NCBI GenBank assembly: GCA_037045225.1
Contig: JBAOHZ010000009.1
Span: 1,860,001-1,924,000 of the forward strand
From: Nitrospira sp.
GTDB lineage: Bacteria; Nitrospirota; Nitrospiria; Nitrospirales; Nitrospiraceae
DNA length: 64,000 nt
Reading direction: 5' to 3'
Under the pieces are notes generated by a model. That model had not been told where the DNA came from, ran no database searches, and worked only from the letters and a program-made list of their open reading frames with translations. The translations under genes and the position numbers were made by a program. This document shows, one piece after another, positions 24,802-34,212 of this stretch (position 1 is the first letter of the stretch; each line of letters opens with the position of its first letter).

Positions 24802-25995
24802 ATGTCCGAACGTTGGCCCCGACAGATTCTTTTCGGCGACATCGACGCCATGTTTGCCTCGGCAGCCGTGCTGGCTGACCCATCGTTGAAAGGAAAGCCG
24901 GTGGCCGTCGGCGGGCCTCCGCCGCGCGGCATTATCGCCGCAGCGAGTTATGAAGTTCGCCGATTCGGAGTACGATCGGCCATGCCGACGATTCAGGCCA
25001 TGCGGCTTTGCCCTCAACTCATCCTGGTGCCGCCAGACCGTCCGTTGTATCAACACCTCCACCGCCGGCTTCAGGACATCACCAGCCGGTTTTTCCCGGA
25101 AACCGAGTGGACGAGCATCGACGAGTTTTATACCGATACGACCAGATTACAAACCCGTCATCCCGATCCGCGCGAATTGGGGCAGGCGCTCAAAACCGAC
25201 ATTACCTGCACCACCGGCCTGACCTGTACCATTGCGCTGGCGTCCGGGAAGACCGTCGCTAAGATCGCTGCCGATGCACATAAACCCGATGGCCTCGCCG
25301 TGATTGAACCGGGCACAGAGGCCGCGTTTCTCGCCCCGCTCCCCATTCGCTCATTGCCGGGCATGGGCCCGAAATCCACCGAAGCCATCGAACGTCTGGG
25401 CCTTCACACCATCGGCGATCTGCTCCAACCCCGCTTCGAACAATCCCTCATCCGCCTGCTCGGTACGCGCCTAGCGGCGTTTCAATCACTGGCGCGCGGC
25501 CACGACTCCGATCCTGTGGTGGCCGATCGCGAAGCTAAAAGCGTGAGTCACGAAACCACCTTCGACGAAGACACCAATGATCCGGCCCTGCTGGAACCGA
25601 TCATCCATGGATTTCTTGAAACCTTGGCCCACGATCTCCGGCTGGAGGGACTGGCCGCCGGGTCGTTCACGGTGAAACTGAAGGATTCGCACTTTCGCAT
25701 CACCACACGACAACGCACATTCTCGTCGCCGGCGAACTACGATCCGGACATGTGGCCGGACATCCGCCTCGCCCTCGCCGACCTACTGCAGCCGCCGTCT
25801 CGCTATCGGCTGCTGGGCCTGGGCCTGTCGGATCTGGTTCCCGCTCCTGAACCCCTGTTCGACCGACGACAGCGTGACGCGGTTGCGATTCTTGACCGGT
25901 TGATCGAGCAACATGGCGCGGGAGTCGTTCGACTGGGAGGGCTTCCACACGACGGGGATAACTCGCGAAAGGACAGAGGACGCAAGAAACCATGA
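24802..25995 (+). CDS. dinB: Y-family DNA polymerase (Pol IV, DinB-like)
   Basis: A protein of 397 residues, an error-prone translesion polymerase. The catalytic acidic residues are present in FGDIDAMFAS near the N-terminus and TSIDEFYTD near residue 105. The palm/fingers are followed by the helix-hairpin-helix (SLPGMGPKSTEAIERLGLHT, about 185-205) and the little-finger domain (about 240-355). Two positions differ from the usual Pol IV pattern: the first motif reads DAMF instead of DxFF (the steric-gate Phe is kept) and the following Val-Glu is replaced. No clear beta-clamp motif was picked out. The start is the ATG at 24802 rather than one 200 bases upstream inside the SprT gene. Confidence 0.88.
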   Translation: MSERWPRQILFGDIDAMFASAAVLADPSLKGKPVAVGGPPPRGIIAAASYEVRRFGVRSAMPTIQAMRLCPQLILVPPDRPLYQHLHRRLQDITSRFFPETEWTSIDEFYTDTTRLQTRHPDPRELGQALKTDITCTTGLTCTIALASGKTVAKIAADAHKPDGLAVIEPGTEAAFLAPLPIRSLPGMGPKSTEAIERLGLHTIGDLLQPRFEQSLIRLLGTRLAAFQSLARGHDSDPVVADREAKSVSHETTFDEDTNDPALLEPIIHGFLETLAHDLRLEGLAAGSFTVKLKDSHFRITTRQRTFSSPANYDPDMWPDIRLALADLLQPPSRYRLLGLGLSDLVPAPEPLFDRRQRDAVAILDRLIEQHGAGVVRLGGLPHDGDNSRKDRGRKKP

Positions 25996-26088
25996 AGATC
26001 GATGTGATGAAGATCACATGGCAGGATCAAAGGCGAGCCTAGCGGCACACGTGAGACGAAACGCCGCCTGATCTTACAAGAGACCAAC

Positions 26089-26553
26089 ATGCTCACTCTG
26101 GTGCAGCCGGATTCAGCTGAACTCTGGGACATATCCCGTCGTCTCGTGGAGGAATATGCCGCGTCTCTAGGTATCGACCTAGGCTTCCAAGGCTTCGACC
26201 AGGAGCTTGATCACCTAGCAAGTGAATATGGTCCGCCTGACGGCGCTTTTCTCCTGGCAGGGCAGGGAGGCGCATTTGCGGGATGTGGGGGGCTTCGACG
26301 CTTTTCGCAATCTGCCTGTGAAATGAAACGGCTCTATGTCTTGCCCGCACACCAACATCGAGGAATTGGGCGCATGATCGCCGACGCCTTGATCAATCAG
26401 GCGAGAAACCTTGGATATAAACACATATTACTCGATACGCTCCCCTCAATGACGGACGCGCAGGCGCTGTATAGGTCACTTGGATTCGAACCGATAACCG
26501 AATACCGTTTCAATCCAGTGCCCGGTACCATTTTTCTAAAACTAGAGCTTTGA
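26089..26553 (+). CDS. GNAT-family N-acetyltransferase
   Basis: A protein of 154 residues with the GNAT core. The strand before motif A reads EMKRLYVLP, the acetyl-CoA-binding loop QHRGIGRMIAD fits the Q/RxxGxG/A pattern, and the C-terminal part ALYRSLGFEPITEYR matches motif B. The substrate cannot be told from sequence. It stands alone between dinB and the heptose adenylyltransferase. AAGAGA lies about 9 bases before the ATG. Confidence 0.85.
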   Translation: MLTLVQPDSAELWDISRRLVEEYAASLGIDLGFQGFDQELDHLASEYGPPDGAFLLAGQGGAFAGCGGLRRFSQSACEMKRLYVLPAHQHRGIGRMIADALINQARNLGYKHILLDTLPSMTDAQALYRSLGFEPITEYRFNPVPGTIFLKLEL

Positions 26554-26653
26554 CATCGTTGCCACCTGACTCTGCTAATAGGATAAGACGGGCATTGATT
26601 CGCGAGGCGGCCTCCCCCTAAGATGGGATTTTCTCGGATCGGCAGTGAATCCC

Positions 26654-27136
26654 ATGGGCAAAAAAATCACCACGCAGCAGGAGCTTGCCGCACAGCTCGA
26701 TGAGTGCCGTCGGCAGGGACAGCGGATCGTCTTCACGAACGGGTGCTTCGACCTGATGCACGTCGGTCATACCCGGTATCTGCAAGCCGCCCGCGATCTG
26801 GGTGATGTGCTGGTGGTCGGCGTGAATTCCGACGACTCCGTTCGCGCCCTGCACAAGGGCGCGGATCGTCCTATTGTGCCCGATGCCCAACGAGCCGAGG
26901 TTCTGGCTGCGTTAGCCTGCGTGGACTATGTGGTGATCTTCCCTGAGCCGGACCCAGGCTCTCTCATCGCAACCCTTCAGCCGGATATTCTCGTCAAAGG
27001 CGGAGACTGGTCCGTCGACCGCATTGTGGGACGCGAGACGGTCGAGGCTCGCGGCGGCCATGTCCAAACCATTCCTCTTGTCCCCGGAGTCTCGACGACC
27101 ACTCTGGTGCAACGTATTCGCTCCACGACAGCCTAA
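26654..27136 (+). CDS. rfaE2: D-glycero-beta-D-manno-heptose 1-phosphate adenylyltransferase (HldE C-terminal type)
   Basis: A protein of 160 residues of the cytidylyltransferase-like nucleotidyltransferase fold. The signature FTNGCFDLMHVGHTRYL near residue 30 contains the HxGH motif that binds ATP, and ILVKGGDWSVDRIVG near residue 115 is typical of RfaE domain II. It makes ADP-heptose from heptose 1-phosphate for the lipopolysaccharide core. In E. coli this domain is fused to the kinase half in HldE; here it is a separate gene. The kinase half is not in this window. ATG 26654 is preferred over GTG 26645. It ends 7 bases before mfd. Confidence 0.9.
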   Translation: MGKKITTQQELAAQLDECRRQGQRIVFTNGCFDLMHVGHTRYLQAARDLGDVLVVGVNSDDSVRALHKGADRPIVPDAQRAEVLAALACVDYVVIFPEPDPGSLIATLQPDILVKGGDWSVDRIVGRETVEARGGHVQTIPLVPGVSTTTLVQRIRSTTA

Positions 27137-27143
27137 GGATACT

Positions 27144-30100
27144 GTGCCGCCCCTGATCCCCCTACATCTGACTCAATGGCTCGCACCGGCGCGAGAAGCC
27201 CTTCGGAGCGGCTCGGGTAAACCCTGCCTCATGGGGCTGCATGGTTCGACTGCCGGCTTCGGCTTGGCTCTCCTCACACACAGTCTGCCGTCTCAGCCGC
27301 TGGCCGACCGTTCCTGGCTGATTGTCGCCAAAACCGATGACGAGGCAGAACGCCTCTATCGCGACACGCTATTCTTCAGAACGCTCTGCGGACAGTCCTG
27401 CGACGACCTGGCATTGTTCCCGAAATGGGAAACGCTGCCCTACGAATCGGCGGTTCCCCACATCGATCTGGTGGCCCGCCGCATGCAGACGCTCAACCGT
27501 CTCTGCACCACTGGACGCACCGTTCTGTTCACTTCCATTCCGGCCTTAACACAACGAGTGCTCCCGGCTCTGGTCTTCACCGACGCGATTCTGCAATTTC
27601 AACCGAATGGGTCCCTGGAGCGTGAGGTGCTTGTCTCCAGCCTCTTGCGGCTGGGCTACCGGAAGGGATCGGTGGTGGAAATTCCCGGCGAGTTCAGCAT
27701 TCGCGGCGGGATCGTCGATATCTATTCGACCGCGTATGCCGACCCGCTGCGGGTGGAGTTTCTCGGCGACACGATCGAATCGATCCGCTTCTTCGATCCG
27801 GCCACACAAAAATCGACCGACAAGATCAAGCAAGCCTGGGTGCTGCCGGCCCGCGAATTGATTCGCGCCGAGGACGCACCCGATGCCCTCGCGCCTCTGG
27901 CTGCCGACGCCGAATGGCATGCGCCGTCCGTGTATGGAACCATGGACAGCCTCCTGGATTATTTTCCGCAACCGCCGGTGCTCGTCCTGGATCAGCCCAA
28001 CACGCTGAAGGCCCACACGGAGGAATGTTGGCAGGCCATCGAAGAGGGATTCCTGCGCCACGAAGATCGCACGGATCCGAATCCCTACCCGACACCGGAC
28101 CACCTGTACCTCACGTGGGATCAGATTCTGGCCGCCACCCACGGCTACGCCACACTCGCGCTGGAGCCGATCACCGCACCGGACGCAAGTTGGGAGCCGG
28201 TGCTCACCTGCCCGGCTCAAACACCGGCCAGTGTGGGACTCGGCCAACGCGGCACGGCATTCAGCCATACGCTGGAGGTGCTGGATCGTTTACGAGAAAG
28301 CGGGCCCGTTGTGCTGGTCGCCCGTAGCCAGGGACAGGTCGGGCGCCTGCTGGCGTTGTTTGGCGAGCATGATCGACCCGCGATGGAGTGGAAGCCTTCG
28401 GCCCTGTCCGCCGGTGGCGCGCAGAAGGCCCCGTTTTCGGTCTTGAACGGCGAGGTCTCGGCTGGTTTTCTTTCGCCCGATCTGCGGTTGGTGGTCCTGA
28501 CCGAAGAGGAACTCTTCGCGAAGGGCGCCCGACACAAGCCGCAGCCCAAGAGCAAAGCCGCCACCTTCCTCTCCTCGCTGGAAGACCTGAACATCGGCGA
28601 TTACGTCGTTCACATGCAGTACGGCATCGCGAAGTATCAGGGGCTGCGTCGACTCTCGGTGCAGGACTTCGATAGCGACTTTCTGGTGCTGGAATTCGCC
28701 GGGACCGACAAGCTCTATGTGCCGCTCGACCGGCTCAGCCAGGTCCAGCGTTACGCGGGAGCGGATGCCCACGTGCCCCGCCTGGACCGCCTGGGCGGCA
28801 CCAGTTGGGCCAAGACGACCGCGCGGGTCAAAAAAGACATTGAAGAAATGGCGCACGAACTCGTCGATCTTTACGCCAACCGTGAGCTGGTCCATCGCAC
28901 CTCGTACGGTAAAGACAGCATGCTCTACCACGAGTTCGAAGCGGCCTTCGAGTATGAAGAGACGCCCGATCAGCGCAAGGCGATCGAAGACATCGCCAAC
29001 GACCTGGCCTCGACCAAACCGATGGATCGCCTCGTGTGCGGCGACGTGGGCTACGGCAAGACCGAAGTCGCAATGCGAGCCGCCTTCAAGGCCGTGGAGG
29101 AAAATAGACAAGTCGCCGTGCTGGTGCCGACCACGCTGCTCGCCCACCAGCATTACGATAACTTCGCCGAACGGTTTGCCCCTTTTCCAACTCGCGTCGC
29201 CTTGCTGTCACGGTTTCAATCTCCGAAGGATACAAAAGCGATTATCAAGGATACGGCAGCCGGCCTGGTCGATGTCCTCATCGGCACGCACCGGTTGCTC
29301 CAAAAAGACGTGACGTTCCGCAACCTCGGCTTGGTCATCATCGACGAGGAGCAATGGTTTGGTGTAAAGCACAAAGAACGGCTGAAACAGCTGCGCACCC
29401 AGGTCGATGTGTTGACCCTGACGGCGACGCCGATCCCACGCACATTACAAATGACCATGGCGAGCGTACGCGACCTCTCGATCATCGATACGCCCCCGTC
29501 GGGACGGCTGGCAATCCGCACCCAGGTTATTCGTTTCAGTGAAAAAGCGATTCGTGAGGCGATTCTTCGCGAACTCGGCCGGGGGGGACAAACCTACTTT
29601 GTCCACAATCGGGTGGAAACCATGGAGCGGATGGGCGCCTGGCTGCAGGAACTGGTACCGGAAGCGCGGATCGTGATGGCGCATGGCCAGATGGACTCGA
29701 AACCGCTCGAAGCCGTGATGCTGAAATTCTTTCACCGGGAGGCGGATATCCTGATTGCCTCCGCTATTATTCAATCAGGCATCGACGTGCCGACCGCCAA
29801 CACCATTATCGTGAATCGCGCCGACACCTTCGGCTTGGCTCAGCTCTATCAACTCCGTGGCCGGGTCGGGCGAAGCGGCGAACAGGCCTACGCCTACTTC
29901 CTGGTACCGGATGAAGGCACGCTCTCGGACGACGCCCAGAAGCGACTGACCGCCATCCAGCAGTTTACCGAGCTCGGATCGGGCTTCCGCATTGCTGCGG
30001 CGGATCTTGAAATCCGCGGGGCCGGGAATCTGCTCGGCAAACAACAATCGGGCCACATCGCAGCGGTCGGACTCGATCTCTACCTGCAAATGGTAGAACA

Positions 30101-30617
30101 GGCCGTCCAGCGCCTGAAGGGCCAGGTGGTGGAAGAAGAGCCGGATCCCACGCTGCGTCTCAGCGTCTCCGCCTATATTCCCGAAGACTACGTGGCCGAC
30201 AGCCACCAGCGCCTGTCGCTCTACAAACGACTGTCTTCCTGCGGACAACTCGGCGACCTCGCACTGATGCACGGAGAAATCGAAGACCGCTATGGACATC
30301 CGCCCGATCCAGTCGAACGCCTGTTCGAACTGATGCAAATCCGTCTGCTGGCCAAACAGCTCCGGCTGAGCTCTGTGGTCGAGCAACCACATGCGGTCGT
30401 AATCACCTTCGATCCGAAGGCCACGGTCTCCGAAACAGCCGTGCAGGCTCTGATGGACCGATACAAGAAACGGCTGCGGTTTCTGTCGCCGCTGTCTTTT
30501 GAACTCCAGATCCCGCATGAAGACTGGAGTTTGGTCTTCCCGGAACTCAACGCAATCTTGCAAACCCTCCACGTCTGTGGTACCAACAGTCAAGGGCCAC
30601 GCACGGCCTCGACCTGA
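27144..30617 (+). CDS. mfd: Transcription-repair coupling factor
   Basis: A protein of 1157 residues, the normal length for Mfd, which removes stalled RNA polymerase at DNA lesions and recruits UvrA. The order is standard: UvrB-like N-terminal domains (ALFPKWETLPYE near residue 95), the RNA-polymerase-interacting CarD-like domain (NIGDYVVHMQYGIAKYQGL near residue 485), then a RecG-like helicase with Walker A GDVGYGKTEVAMRAAF near 635 and the DEEQ box IIDEEQWFGVKHKE near 735. Next come TATPIPRTLQMT and QLRGRVGRSGEQAYAYF, and a C-terminal TRCF domain. The start is taken as GTG 27144, 7 bases after the previous stop, with AAGGA upstream; the frame is open further up but that would overlap rfaE2. 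Confidence 0.95.
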   Translation: MPPLIPLHLTQWLAPAREALRSGSGKPCLMGLHGSTAGFGLALLTHSLPSQPLADRSWLIVAKTDDEAERLYRDTLFFRTLCGQSCDDLALFPKWETLPYESAVPHIDLVARRMQTLNRLCTTGRTVLFTSIPALTQRVLPALVFTDAILQFQPNGSLEREVLVSSLLRLGYRKGSVVEIPGEFSIRGGIVDIYSTAYADPLRVEFLGDTIESIRFFDPATQKSTDKIKQAWVLPARELIRAEDAPDALAPLAADAEWHAPSVYGTMDSLLDYFPQPPVLVLDQPNTLKAHTEECWQAIEEGFLRHEDRTDPNPYPTPDHLYLTWDQILAATHGYATLALEPITAPDASWEPVLTCPAQTPASVGLGQRGTAFSHTLEVLDRLRESGPVVLVARSQGQVGRLLALFGEHDRPAMEWKPSALSAGGAQKAPFSVLNGEVSAGFLSPDLRLVVLTEEELFAKGARHKPQPKSKAATFLSSLEDLNIGDYVVHMQYGIAKYQGLRRLSVQDFDSDFLVLEFAGTDKLYVPLDRLSQVQRYAGADAHVPRLDRLGGTSWAKTTARVKKDIEEMAHELVDLYANRELVHRTSYGKDSMLYHEFEAAFEYEETPDQRKAIEDIANDLASTKPMDRLVCGDVGYGKTEVAMRAAFKAVEENRQVAVLVPTTLLAHQHYDNFAERFAPFPTRVALLSRFQSPKDTKAIIKDTAAGLVDVLIGTHRLLQKDVTFRNLGLVIIDEEQWFGVKHKERLKQLRTQVDVLTLTATPIPRTLQMTMASVRDLSIIDTPPSGRLAIRTQVIRFSEKAIREAILRELGRGGQTYFVHNRVETMERMGAWLQELVPEARIVMAHGQMDSKPLEAVMLKFFHREADILIASAIIQSGIDVPTANTIIVNRADTFGLAQLYQLRGRVGRSGEQAYAYFLVPDEGTLSDDAQKRLTAIQQFTELGSGFRIAAADLEIRGAGNLLGKQQSGHIAAVGLDLYLQMVEQAVQRLKGQVVEEEPDPTLRLSVSAYIPEDYVADSHQRLSLYKRLSSCGQLGDLALMHGEIEDRYGHPPDPVERLFELMQIRLLAKQLRLSSVVEQPHAVVITFDPKATVSETAVQALMDRYKKRLRFLSPLSFELQIPHEDWSLVFPELNAILQTLHVCGTNSQGPRTAST

Positions 30618-30629
30618 CCTACGCAGAGG

Positions 30630-31544
30630 ATGTTCCGCCCCGACCGCATGACGCTACCGCGCACACGACACATTGCATCCTGGCAGACACGATTGATCAG
30701 TGCCACGCTGGGTTTCTGCGCCCTCGGATCGTTGGCCGCCTGCACTGAACGACCGCAGGAAGAGCCGGTAATCGCCATGATCAACGGCCGATCCATCACC
30801 CAATCCGAATTCGACATCCGCTGGGAAGACCTTTCGCAAGCCACACGCACGCGTTACGAAAAGGACGGCGGAAAACGCCGCTTTCTAGACGAATTGATTA
30901 TGCGCGAGTTGCTGATGCAGGAAGCGCGCAAGCAGGGGCTGGATCAGTCCGATGAGATTCGCGAAAAGACCCTGCGCTACCGCGAACAGTTGATTCTGGA
31001 TGAGTTGCTCAAAGACCGCATCAAGACCAAGGTCGAAGTCAGCAAAGAAGAATTGGACGCCTACCTCGGGAAACATGCCAATCAACTCCTGGCCAATCCC
31101 AAGGTGCAAGTATCGATCATGCTGCTCCCGAACGTCTACGCGGCCAAAGATTTGAAACGGCAGGTCGAAGCCGGCGGCAACTTCACGCGATTCGCCCTCC
31201 GGTACTCCATCGACGAACGGAGCCGTGCCAAAGGCGGCGACCTGGGCCCCTATAAGAGAGGCCTGCTGGAACCGGAACTCGATGCACTGATCCCGTCGCT
31301 CCACCCCGGAGTCATCAGTGATCCGATCAAGACCGACAAGGGCTATTACCTCATGAAGGTCAGCCCTCTGGAACCCGAAATTCTTCAGGCAGACCAGGCC
31401 ACCCGCGAACGACTCCGGCAGGAACTGTTGGCCGAGAAACGCCGGAAACGTCTGGATGATGTGTTTGCGGAACTTCGTACTGGTGCCACCATCCGCCTAG
31501 CCGACGCCGCTCGTTACGTGACCGATGAACCACCGAACCCGTAA
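30630..31544 (+). CDS. Lipoprotein with SurA/PpiC-type peptidyl-prolyl isomerase domain
   Basis: A protein of 304 residues. A signal peptide ends in the lipobox SLAAC near residue 38, so it is probably anchored to the periplasmic side of a membrane. The SurA-N-like chaperone region (VIAMINGRSITQSEFDIRW onward) is followed by a PpiC parvulin domain (about 165-262, with YSIDERSRAKGGDLGPYKRG and GVISDPIKTDKGYYLMKV). Such proteins help outer-membrane proteins fold. A second SurA-like gene follows 109 bases downstream. An alternative ATG lies at 30648. Confidence 0.85.
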   Translation: MFRPDRMTLPRTRHIASWQTRLISATLGFCALGSLAACTERPQEEPVIAMINGRSITQSEFDIRWEDLSQATRTRYEKDGGKRRFLDELIMRELLMQEARKQGLDQSDEIREKTLRYREQLILDELLKDRIKTKVEVSKEELDAYLGKHANQLLANPKVQVSIMLLPNVYAAKDLKRQVEAGGNFTRFALRYSIDERSRAKGGDLGPYKRGLLEPELDALIPSLHPGVISDPIKTDKGYYLMKVSPLEPEILQADQATRERLRQELLAEKRRKRLDDVFAELRTGATIRLADAARYVTDEPPNP

Positions 31545-31636
31545 CGACCCGCGCACTCGCCTCCCGCAAACCTTCCGTCTTCAGCTGTTCGCGTTTTTCA
31601 GCTCCGGAACGCTCCCCTTCTGAAGCTCCGATTGTG

Positions 31637-31642
31637 TACAAT
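31637..31642 (+). promoter_or_regulatory. Possible -10 element close to the second SurA-like gene
   Basis: TACAAT lies only 11 bases before the ATG at 31654, in the 109-base gap between the two SurA-like genes. No good -35 match is seen at 16-18 bases upstream, so this is weak. If real, the transcript would have a very short leader, as for gmhA. Confidence 0.25.
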
Positions 31643-31653
31643 CCAGCAACCCT

Positions 31654-32685
31654 ATGAACGATCAATCGCTGTTCGCCTACACGTGCCTCCACGCCCGTCG
31701 GCTCTTCTCGACCTTGAAAGGAACGTCCTTCGCCGCACCCGTTCGTAGCGCAACCGGTGTCACAACCGGCGCGCTCTGTTTCTGCCTCTGCGTACTCTTC
31801 AGCCCAACCTCCAAGGCGGATGCCGCCAAACTGGAAGATCGCATTGTAGCAGTCGTCAATTCCGACCTGATCATGCTCTCGGAATTGAAACGCGACCTCC
31901 TGCCTGAGCAGGACCGGCTGCGCAAGCTTTACAAGGGCGATGACCTGGAGCGCCGCCTCAGCACGGCTGAGGCCATGGGCGTGACGAAAATGATCGAACG
32001 CAAACTGCAATTGCAGGCTGCGAAAAACAAAGGTGTGGATGTATCGGATCAGGAAGTCGTGCAGGCGGTCGAAGAGATGAAAAAGCAGGGGGAGGCCATC
32101 GACAGCGCCGACCCGAACACCGCGAAGAACGTCCGTGAGCAGTTGACCTTGATGCGGGTCGTCGACCGGGAAGTCCGCGGCCTGATTATGGTGGCCGTCT
32201 CAGAAATGAAACGGTATTACCAGGAGCACCAGGATCGGTTTGCCTACCCCGAGGAATACCAACTGAGCCAGATTCTGATCAAGCCGCGCACACCGGACGG
32301 CCTATCTGCCGCCCACGGACGAGCCGAAGCGCTCCTGGCGACCCTCAAGCAGGGAGAATCGTTCGAGGATCTGGCCTTGCGCTTTTCCGATGGAGTAGAT
32401 GCCTCACGTGGAGGACGGTTAGGCCTGGTTCGACAAGGGGAGTTGATCCCCGCGCTGGAGCAGGCGCTGACCTCGGTGGACGTGGGAAAGATCACGGGCA
32501 TTGTAGAAACGGCGGAGGGACTTCACATTGTGCGGGTCGACGATAAAAAGCCGCGGCAGTTTCGCCCCTTTGAACAGGTGAAGACCGAAATCCAATCACT
32601 CGTGTTTCAACAAAAAACCGAGGATCAGTACCAGATCTGGATGGCCGAGTTGAAAAACAAAGCCTACATCGAGATCAAGTTCTAA
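31654..32685 (+). CDS. surA: SurA-like periplasmic chaperone/peptidyl-prolyl isomerase
   Basis: A protein of 343 residues with an N-terminal hydrophobic segment (about residues 30-58, GVTTGALCFCLCVLF) serving as signal or anchor. The SurA N-domain starts at KLEDRIVAVVNSDLIMLSEL. One parvulin domain (about 205-300) contains YQLSQILIKPRTPDG, LALRFSDGVDASRGGRLGLV and VETAEGLHIVRVDDKK. E. coli SurA has two parvulin domains; this has one. Its function is the folding of outer-membrane proteins. Its last 11 bases overlap the convergent engB gene. Confidence 0.85.
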   Translation: MNDQSLFAYTCLHARRLFSTLKGTSFAAPVRSATGVTTGALCFCLCVLFSPTSKADAAKLEDRIVAVVNSDLIMLSELKRDLLPEQDRLRKLYKGDDLERRLSTAEAMGVTKMIERKLQLQAAKNKGVDVSDQEVVQAVEEMKKQGEAIDSADPNTAKNVREQLTLMRVVDREVRGLIMVAVSEMKRYYQEHQDRFAYPEEYQLSQILIKPRTPDGLSAAHGRAEALLATLKQGESFEDLALRFSDGVDASRGGRLGLVRQGELIPALEQALTSVDVGKITGIVETAEGLHIVRVDDKKPRQFRPFEQVKTEIQSLVFQQKTEDQYQIWMAELKNKAYIEIKF

Positions 32686-33277
32686 ACTGCGTACGAATCT
32701 CCCCCCACAAGGCGTCCCGCCCCTCATGGGTTTCAGCCGAGTACAGCACAATCGGGACTTCCGGCCCCAGTCCGCAGGCCGTTCGCACGGTGGCGAGGCT
32801 GGGCGCCCGCTCACTCTGCCGCAATTTATCGGCTTTCGTCAGGACGATGATCATTCCACACCCGAGGGACTGGACCCACTGTACCGTCAGCACATCCTGC
32901 GGCATCCACACTCGCGCCTCGATCAACAGGATCACGGCGCCGAGGGACTGTCGCTGCTCGAGATACTGCTCGATCATCGGGCCCCACTGCGCCCGCATGG
33001 TCTTGGACACCTTGGCGTACCCGTATCCCGGCAAATCCACCAGCGACAGCAGGGAGAGCTTCGGATCCGATGTGCGGACCGTGAAAAAATTCACGGCGCG
33101 TGTTTTCCCCGGCGTCTTACTGACCTTCGCCAGCTTCTTGCGATGGAGCAAAGAATTGATCAACGACGACTTGCCGACATTCGATCGCCCGACGAACGCG
33201 ATCTCCGGCAACCGGTCGGGAGGAAACTGTTCTGGAGACACCGAACTTTTGATAAACTCAGCGCTGAGTAGTTTCAT
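32675..33277 (-). CDS. engB: Ribosome biogenesis GTP-binding protein EngB
   Basis: A protein of 200 residues, the usual YsxC/EngB size, an essential GTPase needed for assembly of the large ribosomal subunit. The GTPase motifs are visible: G1 AFVGRSNVGKSSLINSL, the switch region TPGKTRAVNFF, G3 LVDLPGYGYAKV, G4 VLTKADKL and G5 YSAET. The ATG at 33277 is chosen; an upstream TTG three codons earlier is possible. It is convergent with the SurA-like gene, overlapping by 11 bases, and divergent from mtgA. Confidence 0.93.
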   Translation of the reverse strand: MKLLSAEFIKSSVSPEQFPPDRLPEIAFVGRSNVGKSSLINSLLHRKKLAKVSKTPGKTRAVNFFTVRTSDPKLSLLSLVDLPGYGYAKVSKTMRAQWGPMIEQYLEQRQSLGAVILLIEARVWMPQDVLTVQWVQSLGCGMIIVLTKADKLRQSERAPSLATVRTACGLGPEVPIVLYSAETHEGRDALWGEIRTQFRT

Positions 33278-33378
33278 GGTGGTCAACCGCGTACCGTCAT
33301 GCGGGATGTACGTTCACCTCCGGAAACACGAGCCGGACCGGCGGAACACCTCGTGTCCTCATAGATAGAGTGTTGGGA

Positions 33379-34164
33379 ATGAGCAAGTCAACTGGCAGTC
33401 TGTTCGGCCGCATCCTGTTGTGGGGAACCATCCTGGTCGGGCTTCCCGCGGCGGCCTTGGGATTGTATTGGCTGGTGACACTGCCGGATGTCTCCCACCT
33501 GGCCAAACATCACCCCGCGGAAACGGCCTTGATGGAGGCACGGCGGGCCCAGGCCAAGGAGCAAGGTCGTGCGCTACATCCGCAATTGGTCTGGGTGCCG
33601 TTGTCACGAATCGCCCCCGCACTCCAACGAGCCGTGGTGGCGGCAGAGGACGCCTCGTTCTTCGCTCACGAGGGGTTCGATTGGGAAGGCATCAAAGATG
33701 CCGCGCTGTATAACCTGGAGGTCGGTGAATTCAAACGCGGCGGCAGTACCATCACCCAACAGCTGGCAAAGAATCTCTACCTCTCGTCGGAACGCTCCCT
33801 ACTGCGCAAAGCCCGCGAAGCACTCATCACTCGATCCTTGGAGCACCATTTGACGAAAGAACGGATTCTCGAATTGTATCTGAATGTCGCCGAATGGGGG
33901 CAGGGCGTGTTTGGCGCAGAAGCGGCGGCGCGACACCATTTCGGAAAATCAGCCAAGGAACTGACAATCGACGAAGCCGCTCTGTTGGCGGCGATTCTGC
34001 CCTCCCCGCGCCGTTATGACCCGATCCGCCATACCGCCTACTTAAATCGCCGCCAACACCACATCGTCCGATGGCTGGAACGGGGCAACGGACGCAGGGC
34101 CAGCTCACTCACGACGAATCGACAGACGCCCGACCCGCACGACGTCGCGCCTCCTGAAGACTGA
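33379..34164 (+). CDS. mtgA: Monofunctional peptidoglycan glycosyltransferase
   Basis: A protein of 261 residues: one N-terminal membrane anchor (about 8-35) and a family GT51 transglycosylase domain. The conserved motifs are in order: AAEDASFFAHEGFDWEGI with the catalytic Glu-Asp, KRGGSTITQQLAKNLYLS, RKAREALITRSLEHHLTKER, and ELYLNVAEWGQGVFGAEAAA. It polymerises lipid II into glycan strands in the periplasm and lacks a transpeptidase domain. A GTG nine bases earlier is an alternative start. Confidence 0.92.
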   Translation: MSKSTGSLFGRILLWGTILVGLPAAALGLYWLVTLPDVSHLAKHHPAETALMEARRAQAKEQGRALHPQLVWVPLSRIAPALQRAVVAAEDASFFAHEGFDWEGIKDAALYNLEVGEFKRGGSTITQQLAKNLYLSSERSLLRKAREALITRSLEHHLTKERILELYLNVAEWGQGVFGAEAAARHHFGKSAKELTIDEAALLAAILPSPRRYDPIRHTAYLNRRQHHIVRWLERGNGRRASSLTTNRQTPDPHDVAPPED

Positions 34165-34212
34165 GCCACACGTGCATCAACCCCGTCTTCACGTTGCGGG
34201 GGAGGGTCCTCG

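Noticed and set aside
26002..26019. ATGTGAT/ATCACAT dyad after dinB, looking like an Fnr/Crp-type site or terminator
   Set aside because: Only 7 base pairs, no T-run, and placed at the end of the gene; likely chance.
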